46,672 nt of DNA from a virus: positions 1-46,672 of IMG/VR virus record IMGVR_UViG_3300025849_003570, one strand, 5' to 3'. Numbering within the stretch: the first letter of the stretch is position 1; the number at the start of each line of letters is the position of its first letter. Below the pieces are notes generated by a model, which was not told the origin of the DNA, did no database searches, and saw only the letters and a list, made by a program, of their open reading frames with translations. This document shows, in pieces, positions 24,424 to 32,119 of this stretch. Both the position numbers and the translations under genes were made by a program.

Positions 24424-25173
24424 TTAAAGAATAATGTGATTTTGTTCGAGGTAAGGCAAGATTATCTCCTCAGTAAATTTTTCATGACCAAATCTAGTAG
24501 GATGTGAATCATGAAATCCATTGACGGGAGGACCAAAACCTTCTTGATTGTAATTGTCTTGTACCCACTCTAGGCAACCCTCTACAGGTAGAAATTTTTC
24601 CCAATCAACCATATTGTAAAGATAGGAAATCTCCTGAATCTTGACTAACTCAGGATCAAAGAGCTTTTGCATTGTTGACATAAAGTATTTAATGTTCAAT
24701 CTTTTCAAGTACCATTGAACTCTTAAAATATGTTCAAGAGTATACACCGTTGAAGAGACGACATGATTAAACACCTTATAATGTAATTCACAATCCTCAG
24801 AACTCTGCCAGTCAGGTATCATAAGTCTCCATCCATCCCATTTATAATCAGTGACATAGGTTGGGTTATAACTTTGATATGGGGGTCCAACGTACATGTC
24901 ATCATGAGATATATAACGTTCACTTCTATCTATAGCCGACCACATAACTCCTACTACTATATTTTCGGTATTTGTAGGTGCAGTATGGTGCCAACCGGCA
25001 GCTGCTTGATTTGTATCGTGTATTATTTTTCTTGAAATTAAACCGTTCCCCTGAGATGGGACAGCAGAGTTTATCATATTAAAGTCAAAAAGTTCTTGGA
25101 GTATAACAGGCCAGTTATGATCATGAGCTGTAAAACTACAACCGCTTACTATTAAAGTTTTTTTAGATTCCAT
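24424..25173 (-). CDS. SGNH-like hydrolase family protein
   Basis: This 249-residue protein opens LIVSGCSFTAHDHNWP, with a G-C-S13 nucleophile motif. It ends with FHDSHPTRFGHEKFTEEIILPYL, where D-S-H-P is a clear SGNH block V (Asp/His). The overall layout matches the gene at 16164. Family members deacylate or transacylate glycans. It is the first gene of the leftward arm and is divergent from the + strand gene at 25253. The 79-nt gap between them holds a 16-bp palindrome that could carry promoters for both. Confidence 0.65.
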   Translation of the reverse strand: MESKKTLIVSGCSFTAHDHNWPVILQELFDFNMINSAVPSQGNGLISRKIIHDTNQAAAGWHHTAPTNTENIVVGVMWSAIDRSERYISHDDMYVGPPYQSYNPTYVTDYKWDGWRLMIPDWQSSEDCELHYKVFNHVVSSTVYTLEHILRVQWYLKRLNIKYFMSTMQKLFDPELVKIQEISYLYNMVDWEKFLPVEGCLEWVQDNYNQEGFGPPVNGFHDSHPTRFGHEKFTEEIILPYLEQNHIIL

Positions 25174-25217
25174 ATAACTAGTAAAAAAGTTTAAAGATAC
25201 GTAACTTAAAATCTATA

Positions 25218-25233
25218 TATAAATATATTTATA
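25218..25233. promoter_or_regulatory. 16-bp perfect palindrome between divergent genes
   Basis: TATAAATATATTTATA reads the same on both strands. It sits in the intergenic gap between the leftward SGNH gene (start 25173) and the rightward gene at 25253. It contains the T4 late-promoter core TATAAATA in both orientations, so it may drive both directions. This is an inference; the region is very AT-rich. Confidence 0.45.
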
Positions 25234-25252
25234 AATGTAAAAAATTAAAGTT

Positions 25253-25894
25253 ATGAGCAAAGCTATCATAATATCAGGATACTTAAATAATCTCTCTGAC
25301 AATATTATACCTTTTTTAGATGTTGAGACAGATCTTTATGTTCATACCTGGAAAGATAATGATAATCTGCGATGGGTTGCTAAATTAGAAAGATACAAAA
25401 AATATTGTAATCAATTTAACCTAATAGTAGAAGAACCAAAATATAATAACAAGTTACATTCCTATTTTTATTCTACCTGGAGAGCATTTAATAGTATAGA
25501 GAACCCAGAGACATACAGCCAGATTATAAAGTTCAAACCTAATCTAGACTCAGATAGAATTAAATGTAAGTTTAATTTAAATTACTATTTCAACAAAGCA
25601 GCCCTACAATCAAGACCTTTACTCGAAAATGTGAAAAAAGAAGAGTGTTTTTTTGGGTCAATTTACTATAAGACAATGGATGAAAGAATGTTTTCTGGAT
25701 TTCCGCAATCTTTTATGAACTTTTTTAGTTTAAAAGTACACGCCTTTGAAAAAAAGATGTTATATTTAGATAAGGTACTTGAAGACAAGTACGGAATTAA
25801 TTACGAAGGAAGCCTTTTTTGGATGCATTGGGCAGAAAATACAAATGTACCGTTAATACAAGATTTAGATTTAATAATACCTAACAATAAATAA
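25253..25894 (+). CDS. Hypothetical protein, possibly glycosyltransferase-related
   Basis: This 213-residue protein opens KAIIISGYLNNLSDNIIPFLDVETDLYVHTWKD. This early strand/‘D-x-Y-V-H-T-W’ pattern occurs in some phage and bacterial proteins near glycan genes. IIKFKPNLDSDRIK may hold a further strand with acidic residues. Later come FSGFPQSFMNFF and GINYEGSLFWMHW. I do not recognise the family firmly and no catalytic motif is certain. It is the rightmost gene of the glycan cassette and turns the direction back to +. The next small gene follows after 2 nt. Confidence 0.55.
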   Translation: MSKAIIISGYLNNLSDNIIPFLDVETDLYVHTWKDNDNLRWVAKLERYKKYCNQFNLIVEEPKYNNKLHSYFYSTWRAFNSIENPETYSQIIKFKPNLDSDRIKCKFNLNYYFNKAALQSRPLLENVKKEECFFGSIYYKTMDERMFSGFPQSFMNFFSLKVHAFEKKMLYLDKVLEDKYGINYEGSLFWMHWAENTNVPLIQDLDLIIPNNK

Positions 25895-25896
25895 TT

Positions 25897-26151
25897 ATGA
25901 AGTTAAAAGAAGAAGAATTAAAACAAATAACCGATTTTCAGCAAAGACAAGCAAGTTTACAATCAGAACTAGGCCAAATAGGTTTGATAAAGATACAAAT
26001 AGAAAGAAGAGAAATAGCCGCCAAAGAATACCACGAAACTACATTGGCCCTGGAGAAAACTATCGCCGCCGACTTACAGAAGGCATACGGCAACGGAACA
26101 GTGGATACAACTACAGGAACATTCAATCCAACCGAAGCTCCTACAGAATAA
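25897..26151 (+). CDS. Small coiled-coil hypothetical protein
   Basis: This 84-residue protein is mostly helical with heptad-like spacing (EEELKQITDFQQRQASLQSELGQ, IQIERREIAAKEYHETTLALEKTIAADL), so a coiled coil is likely. The C-terminus is a flexible Thr/Gly tail (GNGTVDTTTGTFNPTEAPTE) typical of small virion-associated or assembly proteins. No enzyme motif is seen. It links the cassette to the sheath gene, 117 nt downstream. Confidence 0.6.
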   Translation: MKLKEEELKQITDFQQRQASLQSELGQIGLIKIQIERREIAAKEYHETTLALEKTIAADLQKAYGNGTVDTTTGTFNPTEAPTE

Positions 26152-26268
26152 ACACCTTTATATAAGAGAAGGTACTATTTATTACTGCATTATAAAACAC
26201 TAAATACCAATTGAGGTTTTGATTATCTGTATATATTTATTATAGACATAAAATAAATTTTTCCTAAC
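26152..26268. promoter_or_regulatory. Leader of the tail sheath gene
   Basis: This 117-nt AT-rich gap holds two copies of the recurring box: CTATTTATT at 26174-26182 and ATATTTATT at 26232-26240. The second is 28 nt before the sheath ATG. A short ACCTT/AAGGT inverted repeat lies near its start. A strong late promoter is expected for an abundant structural protein, but the boxes are only pattern matches. Confidence 0.35.
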
Positions 26269-28008
26269 ATGGCAGAAACAATAATCTCCCCAGGTGTATT
26301 CCAAAGAGAAAACGACATTTCCTTTATACAACCAGCACCTATTGAGGCAGGAGCAGTAATACTTGGACCAACCGTTAAAGGACCAGTAGAAATTCCCACA
26401 GTAGTAACTTCTTACGGAAACTTCACAAATATCTTCGGAGTAACTTTTGAATCAGGTTCTAACTCTCATGAATTTCTTACCTCACTAGCAGTTAAAAATT
26501 ACTTCCAACAAGGAGGAAATACTTGTTTGGTAACTAGAGTAGTAAATGGATCATTTTCAGCAGCTACCTCTACATTTATATCAGCTTCACAGTCTGAATT
26601 TGCTTCTACTGCTTCCTTTAGTCTAGAAACATTAGGAAAAGGGGCTATCTTTAATAACTCTCAAGGAGTTGCCGATACCGGAGTAGAAAACACTGGCGGA
26701 TCTTTAATAAGCGGATCAGCAGATAATATAAGATGGCAAATCAGCAATGTAAGTGCCGCTAAAGGAACATTTGCTCTTTCGATTCGTAAAGGAGACGATA
26801 GTACAAAAGAAAAAACTATTTTAGAGACATTTAATAATCTATCTCTAGACCCTAATTCTCCTAACTATATTGAAAAAGTAATAGGAAATCAAGCACCTGC
26901 TATATCTGGAGATGCTAGTCAAGTTATTGCTACAGGAGATTATGTTAATCGATCTAACTACATTAGAGTAGCATCAGTTAACCTACCAACCCTAAACTAT
27001 CTAGGAACTGATGGCGTAACGGTACTTAGTGGATCTGATGCAAAATCTTTTACACATAGACTTCCTTTAGCATCTTCTGGATCTTTTTTCGGAGCAACAG
27101 GTACAGTAGCTAACGGAGCTAAATTGTTTAAAGACATCAGCACAACAACACAAGGTTTAGCTGCAACTGATTACGATGATGTAATTACACTACTAGGAAA
27201 TAAAGATGATTACCAGTTTAATATTATCTCAGCACCAGGTTTAGTTTACAGCTTACATTCAACTCAGATTGATAATATTATTTCTCTTGCAGAGTCAAGA
27301 GGAGATTGTATCGCAGTAGTAGATCTTCAATCTTACGGTGCTACAGTATCTAACGTAGTAGCTCAAGCTGACGTGTTAAATTCTTCTTATACATCTACAT
27401 ACTGGCCTTGGTTACAAATGCAATCAGCTACAGGTAAAAATGTCTGGGCACCAGCTTCAACAGTAATACCGGGCGTTTATGCTTTCACTGACGGTGCTTC
27501 TGCACCATGGTTCGCACCAGCCGGACTTGTTAGAGGAGGGTTGACAGGCGTTATTCAAGCTGAAAAGAAACTTTCTAAAACTGATAGAGATAATCTATAT
27601 AACGGAAAAGTTAATCCAATTGCTACATTCCCTGGAACAGGTATCGCAGTATTTGGTCAGAAAACACTTCAAACTAAAGCTTCTGCTTTAGATAGAGTAA
27701 ATGTAAGAAGATTGTTGATTGAACTTAAAAAATTCATTGGTAATCAAGCTAATAATCTAGTATTCGAACAGAATACAATAACTACAAGAAATAGATTCTT
27801 ATCTACTGTTAACCCATTTCTAGAATCAGTAACACAGAGAAACGGACTTTACGCATACAGAATTGTAATGGATGATTCAAATAATACTGCTGATGTAGTT
27901 GATAGAAATCAATTAGTTGGTCAGATATATATACAACCAGCCAAAACAGCAGAATTTATCGTTCTTGATTTTGTAGTAGAACCAACAGGAGCTTCTTTCG
28001 GAGTATAA
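26269..28008 (+). CDS. gp18: Contractile tail sheath protein (T4 gp18-like)
   Basis: This 579-residue protein forms the contractile sheath around the tail tube. The N-terminus (SPGVFQRENDISFIQPAPIEAGAVILGPTVKGPVEIPTVV) is the classic sheath start. The variable middle is followed by the conserved C-terminal sheath domain (about 477-579): NVRRLLIELKKFIGNQANNLVFEQN, then DRNQLVGQIYIQPAKTAEFIVLDF. Length is close to other T4-like sheaths (~650). Gene order sheath-tube-chaperone-tape measure is standard for myoviruses. The protein acts in the virion. Confidence 0.93.
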   Translation: MAETIISPGVFQRENDISFIQPAPIEAGAVILGPTVKGPVEIPTVVTSYGNFTNIFGVTFESGSNSHEFLTSLAVKNYFQQGGNTCLVTRVVNGSFSAATSTFISASQSEFASTASFSLETLGKGAIFNNSQGVADTGVENTGGSLISGSADNIRWQISNVSAAKGTFALSIRKGDDSTKEKTILETFNNLSLDPNSPNYIEKVIGNQAPAISGDASQVIATGDYVNRSNYIRVASVNLPTLNYLGTDGVTVLSGSDAKSFTHRLPLASSGSFFGATGTVANGAKLFKDISTTTQGLAATDYDDVITLLGNKDDYQFNIISAPGLVYSLHSTQIDNIISLAESRGDCIAVVDLQSYGATVSNVVAQADVLNSSYTSTYWPWLQMQSATGKNVWAPASTVIPGVYAFTDGASAPWFAPAGLVRGGLTGVIQAEKKLSKTDRDNLYNGKVNPIATFPGTGIAVFGQKTLQTKASALDRVNVRRLLIELKKFIGNQANNLVFEQNTITTRNRFLSTVNPFLESVTQRNGLYAYRIVMDDSNNTADVVDRNQLVGQIYIQPAKTAEFIVLDFVVEPTGASFGV

Positions 28009-28021
28009 TTTAAAAATAACA

Positions 28022-28030
28022 CTATTTATA
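28022..28030 (+). promoter_or_regulatory. CTATTTATA box upstream of the tail tube gene
   Basis: CTATTTATA ends 16 nt before the ATG at 28047. The same box recurs before 29662 and 31907 at similar spacing. TATTTATA is the reverse complement of the T4 late core TATAAATA, so it may be this phage's own late-promoter or leader element. This is inferred from recurrence. Confidence 0.35.
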
Positions 28031-28046
28031 ATAAAGCAAACATAAA

Positions 28047-28544
28047 ATGGCTATATTAGATTCATCAGCAATAATGTTCAAAGCATTTGAACCCAAAGTA
28101 CAAAACAGGTTCCTTATGTATATGGATACGGACGGTATTGAAATACCTTCTTATATGGTAAAAAACGTTAAAGCTCCATCCTTTACAGATTCCGTTGTTA
28201 AACTTGATCATATTAACTCTTACAGAAAGATTAGAGGGAAAAGAGAATGGCAAGATATGACCATGACATTATATGATCCGATTACCCCTTCTGGAGCACA
28301 AGCAGTAATGGAATGGGCTCGTCTTTCCTACGAATCGGTAACAGGTAGAGCAGGATATTCAGACTTTTATAAAAAACGCTTAAGACTAGAGATTCTAGGT
28401 CCTGTAGGGGATGTTGTAGGAGAATGGGAAATACACGGAGCATTTGTCACTAATGCAGATTTTGGTCAGTTTGACTGGTCCTCTGACGCGGTAGTAGATT
28501 TAGGCATTACAATATCGATGGATTATTGCGTACTCAATTACTAA
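28047..28544 (+). CDS. gp19: Tail tube protein (T4 gp19-like)
   Basis: This 165-residue protein forms the inner tube rings. The sequence has the typical tube pattern: FEPKVQNRFLMYMD near the start, IPSYMVKNVKAPSF, the LDHINSYRKIRGKREWQDMTMTLYDP strand pair, and a C-terminal WEIHGAFVTNADFGQFDWSSDAVVDLGITISMDY. Length fits gp19 (163 residues in T4). It follows the sheath gene by 38 nt, the usual order. An intrinsic terminator lies just after it. Confidence 0.93.
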   Translation: MAILDSSAIMFKAFEPKVQNRFLMYMDTDGIEIPSYMVKNVKAPSFTDSVVKLDHINSYRKIRGKREWQDMTMTLYDPITPSGAQAVMEWARLSYESVTGRAGYSDFYKKRLRLEILGPVGDVVGEWEIHGAFVTNADFGQFDWSSDAVVDLGITISMDYCVLNY

Positions 28545-28572
28545 TAGACATTTTAATTTAGTACTTTTAAAG

Positions 28573-28596
28573 ACCCGGATTATTTCCGGGTTTTTT
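28573..28596 (+). terminator. Rho-independent terminator after the tail tube gene
   Basis: A 7-bp perfect stem (ACCCGGA / TCCGGGT, 28573-28579 and 28585-28591) with a 5-nt loop is followed by six T residues (28591-28596). The GC-rich stem stands out in this AT-rich DNA. It would end the sheath/tube transcript. Confidence 0.88.
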
Positions 28597-28620
28597 GTTG
28601 TATATTAACTTTTTTTTAGT

Positions 28621-28630
28621 TATATTTATA
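28621..28630 (+). promoter_or_regulatory. TATATTTATA box upstream of the tail chaperone gene
   Basis: TATATTTATA lies 28 nt before the ATG at 28659 and just after the terminator at 28596. That is where a new transcript would have to start. It belongs to the recurring TATTTAT family in this window. Confidence 0.35.
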
Positions 28631-28658
28631 TAAGATCTAGTTATAAAAAATAAAATTT

Positions 28659-29396
28659 ATGGATTCTAAATTTCAAATGCCTACCGAAACGGTAGATTTA
28701 CCCACAAAAGGTTTACTTTACCCTGAAGATTCCCCATTAGCAGCCGGTACTATAGAAATGAAGTACATGACAGCTAAAGAAGAGGACATACTTACTAACA
28801 CAAATTACATAAAGAACGGTACGGTTATAGATAAACTACTGAAAGCACTTATTGTTACCGAAAATGTAGATTATAATGCGCTTCTCACAGGAGATAAAAA
28901 TGCAATCATGATAGCCGCTCGTATATTAGCATACGGAAAAAATTATGAAGTAGACTACAATGGAGAAACTCACACGGTAGATTTAACTCAACTTAAAGAA
29001 AAAGAAGTAGACTATTCTCTGTTTCAAAATCGTACTAATTCGTTTGAATTTAAATTACCTAACTCAGATAATAAAATAACTTTTAAGTTACTTTCTCATG
29101 AGGATGAGAGAAAAATAGAAGAGGAACAGAAAGGATTAAAGAAAATAAATAAAGACAGTAGTACAGAAGTAACTACCAGGCTGAAGTATATGATTACCGG
29201 TATTAACGGTGTAACAGAAAAAAAAGATATTCGAAATTTTGTAGATAATTACCTACTATCTAAAGATGCTAGAGAATTGAGAAAATTTTATACATCAATA
29301 TCCCCGGACATAGAGTTAAAATTTAGTACCACCGACGGCGAGGAGGACGTTGACCTGCCTATCGGGCTAACATTTTTTTGGCCAGATTCCAATTGA
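28659..29396 (+). CDS. T4 gp26-like / tail assembly chaperone-type protein
   Basis: This 245-residue protein contains VDLPTKGLLYPEDSPLAAGTIEMKYMTAKEEDILT, then DKLLKALIV and GDKNAIMIAARILAYG. These motifs match the T4-like phage protein usually annotated as gp26 (baseplate hub/assembly). Its position between the tube and tape-measure genes is that of the lambda-type chaperone G. It ends GLTFFWPDSN. The TTT-TTT-T run coding FF lies exactly where a second frame opens, so a fraction of ribosomes could make a longer fused product (see 29371-29625). The short form is cytoplasmic and probably not in the virion. Confidence 0.75.
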   Translation: MDSKFQMPTETVDLPTKGLLYPEDSPLAAGTIEMKYMTAKEEDILTNTNYIKNGTVIDKLLKALIVTENVDYNALLTGDKNAIMIAARILAYGKNYEVDYNGETHTVDLTQLKEKEVDYSLFQNRTNSFEFKLPNSDNKITFKLLSHEDERKIEEEQKGLKKINKDSSTEVTTRLKYMITGINGVTEKKDIRNFVDNYLLSKDARELRKFYTSISPDIELKFSTTDGEEDVDLPIGLTFFWPDSN

Positions 29397-29625
29397 TAGA
29401 GTAGGGGTATTCACACAAGTACATGAAATAGTTTTTCACGGCAACGGAGGATACAGTTGGGAAACAGTATACAATATGCCTATTTGGTTAAGAAGGTTTA
29501 CATACGCCCTTTTAAAGAAACATTACGAAAAAGAATCCGAAGAAGTAGTTCCACTACCATCTTCGAAAAATAAAATTCATAGACCAGGCATACAACCTTC
29601 ATATAGTACTAAGGCTTCTAAATAA
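29371..29625 (+). CDS. Start-less downstream frame, probable frameshift extension of the tail chaperone (G-T type)
   Basis: This frame opens right after a stop at 29368-29370 and runs to TAA 29623-29625. It encodes IDRVGVFTQVHEIVFHGNGG, then YSWETVYNMPIWLRRFTYAL and a Lys/Pro-rich tail. The H-G-N-G-G-Y-S-W-E-T-V-Y-N-M-P-I-W-L-R-R pattern is strongly protein-like and similar to C-terminal parts of tail assembly chaperones. There is no ATG, GTG or TTG before residue ~36 (ATG 29476), which lies inside the conserved part, and no ribosome-binding site. The frame is +1 (or -2) relative to the upstream gene. It would be joined to it at the T run 29373-29379, just ahead of the tape-measure gene. Confidence 0.65.
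   Translation, partial: HFFGQIPIDRVGVFTQVHEIVFHGNGGYSWETVYNMPIWLRRFTYALLKKHYEKESEEVVPLPSSKNKIHRPGIQPSYSTKASK
29373..29379 (+). other. Candidate slippery site (T7 run) for programmed frameshifting
   Basis: Seven T residues cover two Phe codons and the first base of TGG near the end of the chaperone-type gene. A +1 or -2 slip here moves ribosomes into the 29371-29625 frame, which opens only at this point. A polymerase slip or read error of one T would have the same effect. Confidence 0.55.
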
Positions 29626-29637
29626 CAGAAGCCTTTA

Positions 29638-29646
29638 CTATTTATA
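29638..29646 (+). promoter_or_regulatory. CTATTTATA box upstream of the tape measure gene
   Basis: CTATTTATA ends 15 nt before the ATG at 29662. It matches the box before the tail tube gene, also at 16 nt, including an A/T-rich spacer. It may be a late promoter or leader element; the function is inferred from repeated spacing. Confidence 0.35.
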
Positions 29647-29661
29647 GACATACCTTTATAT

Positions 29662-31881
29662 ATGGCTACTAAAAAAGAAATAGAAGAGAGTAATAAACTT
29701 TTAAGAGAACAGAATGAACTCTTAAAAAAAAACCGTCTCATCACAGAGGAGAGTCTAGACGATACCCGTGAGTTAGCAAATATACTACGAGATCAAACTA
29801 AAGAGATAGAATTTCAAGTATCTGAAAAAAACCAACTAAGATCTATCGGTAATAGTTTAAATAAACTTGCACAAGATTCATTTAATATTACAAACGATGA
29901 ATTAGCAGATCTCGGAACATCCAAAAAACTATTAGAATTTCAGAAAAAACTTAAAAAAGATGTCCTTGGTTTAGAATCCCTGAGAGGTAAGTTAATAGCA
30001 GCCGAACCGAAATTACAGGTAGAAATTAATAGAAATATTAAGGCTCAAATCGCATCTGCTGAAGACCTTGAAGCACAGTTAACAAAACAAGTAGAATTAA
30101 CACAAAAGATTAATAAAAATTCTAGTGTTAAAGCATTCCCCGGTTTAGAAGATCTTGTTAAAGCCATACCGGGTCTTAGAAAATTCTCAGAACCTTTTCA
30201 AGAAGCATCAAAAGCAGCAAGAAATGCAGCGTTAAGCAATTTAAAATCTATAAAACAGGTGAGCGTATTAGGCGCCGGATTTAGAGCATTAGGACCTGCC
30301 TTGATGAAATCACTTGGCCCGATAGGGTTACTAGGATTGGCAATAAATTTTATTGTAGATCTATTGATCGCTGCTGATGAAAATACAACTAATATTGCCA
30401 AGAACTTAGGAATATCAAAATCAGCAGCAGAAGAATTACGTTTGGAGTTTGTTGAAATCGCAAGAGAGAATAACAACCTTCTGGTAACTTCAACATCTCT
30501 AATAGCAGCCCAAGGTGAATTAACTCAAGCTTTAGGTGCAACAACTAGAGAATCTAAAAACTTATCCGAAAATCAAGTTTTTCTTACTAAAAATTTAGGA
30601 ATAGCAGGAGATAAAGCAGCTTTTATGCAGCTAATGTTTGCAGCCACAAATCAAAACGTGGATTCTGTAATAGACAGTACTCTTAATTTCGCAAGGGCAC
30701 AAGGAATAGCAAACGGGTACTTAATAACAGGAGAAAGCATACTAGCAGAAATAGCCACCACATCAGCTGAAATCTCAGGCTATTACGGATTTAATAATAT
30801 AGCATTAGCAAAAGCAGTTTATACCGCAAGACAGTTTGGATTAACTTTAATGCAAACCCAAAGCATTAGTAAAGGACTTCTTGATTTTGAATCTTCAATT
30901 TCTAACGAATTAGAAGCAGAATTAATATCCGGTAAGGCACTAAACTTTGAAAAAGCTAGAATGCTAGCACTCCAAGGAGATTCTGCAGGAGCTGCAGCCG
31001 AAGTTTTAAAACAAGCCCAAGCTCTTACAACCGAGCAAAGAAAAAACCCAATACTTATGGGAGCGATGGCAAAAGCTGCCGGACTTTCAGTAGAAGAGCT
31101 AAACAAAGCGTTTCTCATCGAGAAGAATTTAAAGATGTCTCGTGAGGATTATAATGAACTTTTAGCTAAAGGAGCAGAAACCGGAGATAAAGAGCAAGTA
31201 TCAAGCTTAGCATATTTAGGTAGAACAAAAGAGGAGATTGAAAAGACTTTAACTGCCCAACAAAAGTTTGCTGCTTCTTTAGAGAAAGCTAAAGATCAAT
31301 TTACAGGATTAGTAGGCTCCGGTTTATTAGATGATCTTGCAGATTCAATCGCCTCTTTGGTAAAGTTTATTGGATTCTTTACTGGCAATGCATTATCAGA
31401 CGTCGAGAAAGAAAAAAGATCTAAATTAACTGCTGGTAAAGATGGAATGTCCATGTCTGAAGCAACTAAGTTAATTAGATCTACTCGAGGTGCAGGAAAG
31501 ATGGATTATATAAAAGATGCTGTGATGCCTTTTTTTTCCGGATCTATTTCCAGCTTCATTAAAGGCACTAATTTTGCAGCTTCATCGGATGAAACCGCTA
31601 AAATTACATCTAAAGTACTTGAAAAAAAGCTTGCAGAAGCAGCTAAAAGAGATAAGATAGCCACTGCTATGGCTGATACCCCGCTAGCTACCGGAGGAAT
31701 AGTTACTAAGCCCACCAGAGCATTGGTTGGAGAAGCAGGTGCAGAAGCAGTCATACCTCTAACAGCACTCTATGCTAAATTTGACGAATTAATTGCTGCA
31801 GTAAATAAAGGAGGATCCGTATATATAGATGGTAATAAAGCAGGAGAAGCATTAATGCTCGGTTCATATAAACTAAGTTAA
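29662..31881 (+). CDS. Tail tape measure protein
   Basis: This 739-residue protein sets tail length. It starts with a long charged helical region (IEESNKLLREQNELLKKN…). It has a hydrophobic segment near 209-237 (ALMKSLGPIGLLGLAINFIVDLLIAA) that could cross the host membrane. More helix follows, and the end is the tell-tale ATGGIVTKPTRALVGEAGAEAVIPL seen at the C-terminus of many tape measure proteins. Position directly after the chaperone frame pair is classic. In T4 the equivalent role is filled by gp29 (590 residues); this one is longer. The Ala/Gly/Ser bias differs from the Lys/Ile-rich glycan cassette. Confidence 0.88.
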   Translation: MATKKEIEESNKLLREQNELLKKNRLITEESLDDTRELANILRDQTKEIEFQVSEKNQLRSIGNSLNKLAQDSFNITNDELADLGTSKKLLEFQKKLKKDVLGLESLRGKLIAAEPKLQVEINRNIKAQIASAEDLEAQLTKQVELTQKINKNSSVKAFPGLEDLVKAIPGLRKFSEPFQEASKAARNAALSNLKSIKQVSVLGAGFRALGPALMKSLGPIGLLGLAINFIVDLLIAADENTTNIAKNLGISKSAAEELRLEFVEIARENNNLLVTSTSLIAAQGELTQALGATTRESKNLSENQVFLTKNLGIAGDKAAFMQLMFAATNQNVDSVIDSTLNFARAQGIANGYLITGESILAEIATTSAEISGYYGFNNIALAKAVYTARQFGLTLMQTQSISKGLLDFESSISNELEAELISGKALNFEKARMLALQGDSAGAAAEVLKQAQALTTEQRKNPILMGAMAKAAGLSVEELNKAFLIEKNLKMSREDYNELLAKGAETGDKEQVSSLAYLGRTKEEIEKTLTAQQKFAASLEKAKDQFTGLVGSGLLDDLADSIASLVKFIGFFTGNALSDVEKEKRSKLTAGKDGMSMSEATKLIRSTRGAGKMDYIKDAVMPFFSGSISSFIKGTNFAASSDETAKITSKVLEKKLAEAAKRDKIATAMADTPLATGGIVTKPTRALVGEAGAEAVIPLTALYAKFDELIAAVNKGGSVYIDGNKAGEALMLGSYKLS

Positions 31882-31883
31882 AG

Positions 31884-31892
31884 CTATTTATT
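31884..31892 (+). promoter_or_regulatory. CTATTTATT box before the small gene at 31907
   Basis: CTATTTATT ends 14 nt before ATG 31907, the same arrangement as before 28047 and 29662. It overlaps the end of the tape-measure region. Confidence 0.3.
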
Positions 31893-31906
31893 TAAAAAAT
31901 AATATT

Positions 31907-32119
31907 ATGGGACTAAGAGATAAACTAGAAGCCGGTGAGATGGGTATAAAACTAACACAAGGTTTCTACAAATACAAAGGAGAAGAGATTGCAAATCAGG
32001 CTGATAATACACAGGCTTCAACAACTCATGCAGATGGACAAAAGAGATTACCGGGACAGTCTGAATTTGACTTAGACGGTAAAACACCAGCCAAATATAG
32101 TGATAATTTACCTAAATAG
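31907..32119 (+). CDS. Small hypothetical virion-module protein
   Basis: This 70-residue hydrophilic protein opens MGLRDKLEAGEMGIKLTQGFYKYKGEEI and ends with a disordered, Asp/Ser/Pro-rich part (LPGQSEFDLDGKTPAKYSDNLPK). No motif is recognised. Its TAG overlaps the next gene's GTG (TAGTG), so it is coupled to the baseplate protein at 32119. A small baseplate or assembly role is inferred from position only. Confidence 0.6.
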   Translation: MGLRDKLEAGEMGIKLTQGFYKYKGEEIANQADNTQASTTHADGQKRLPGQSEFDLDGKTPAKYSDNLPK

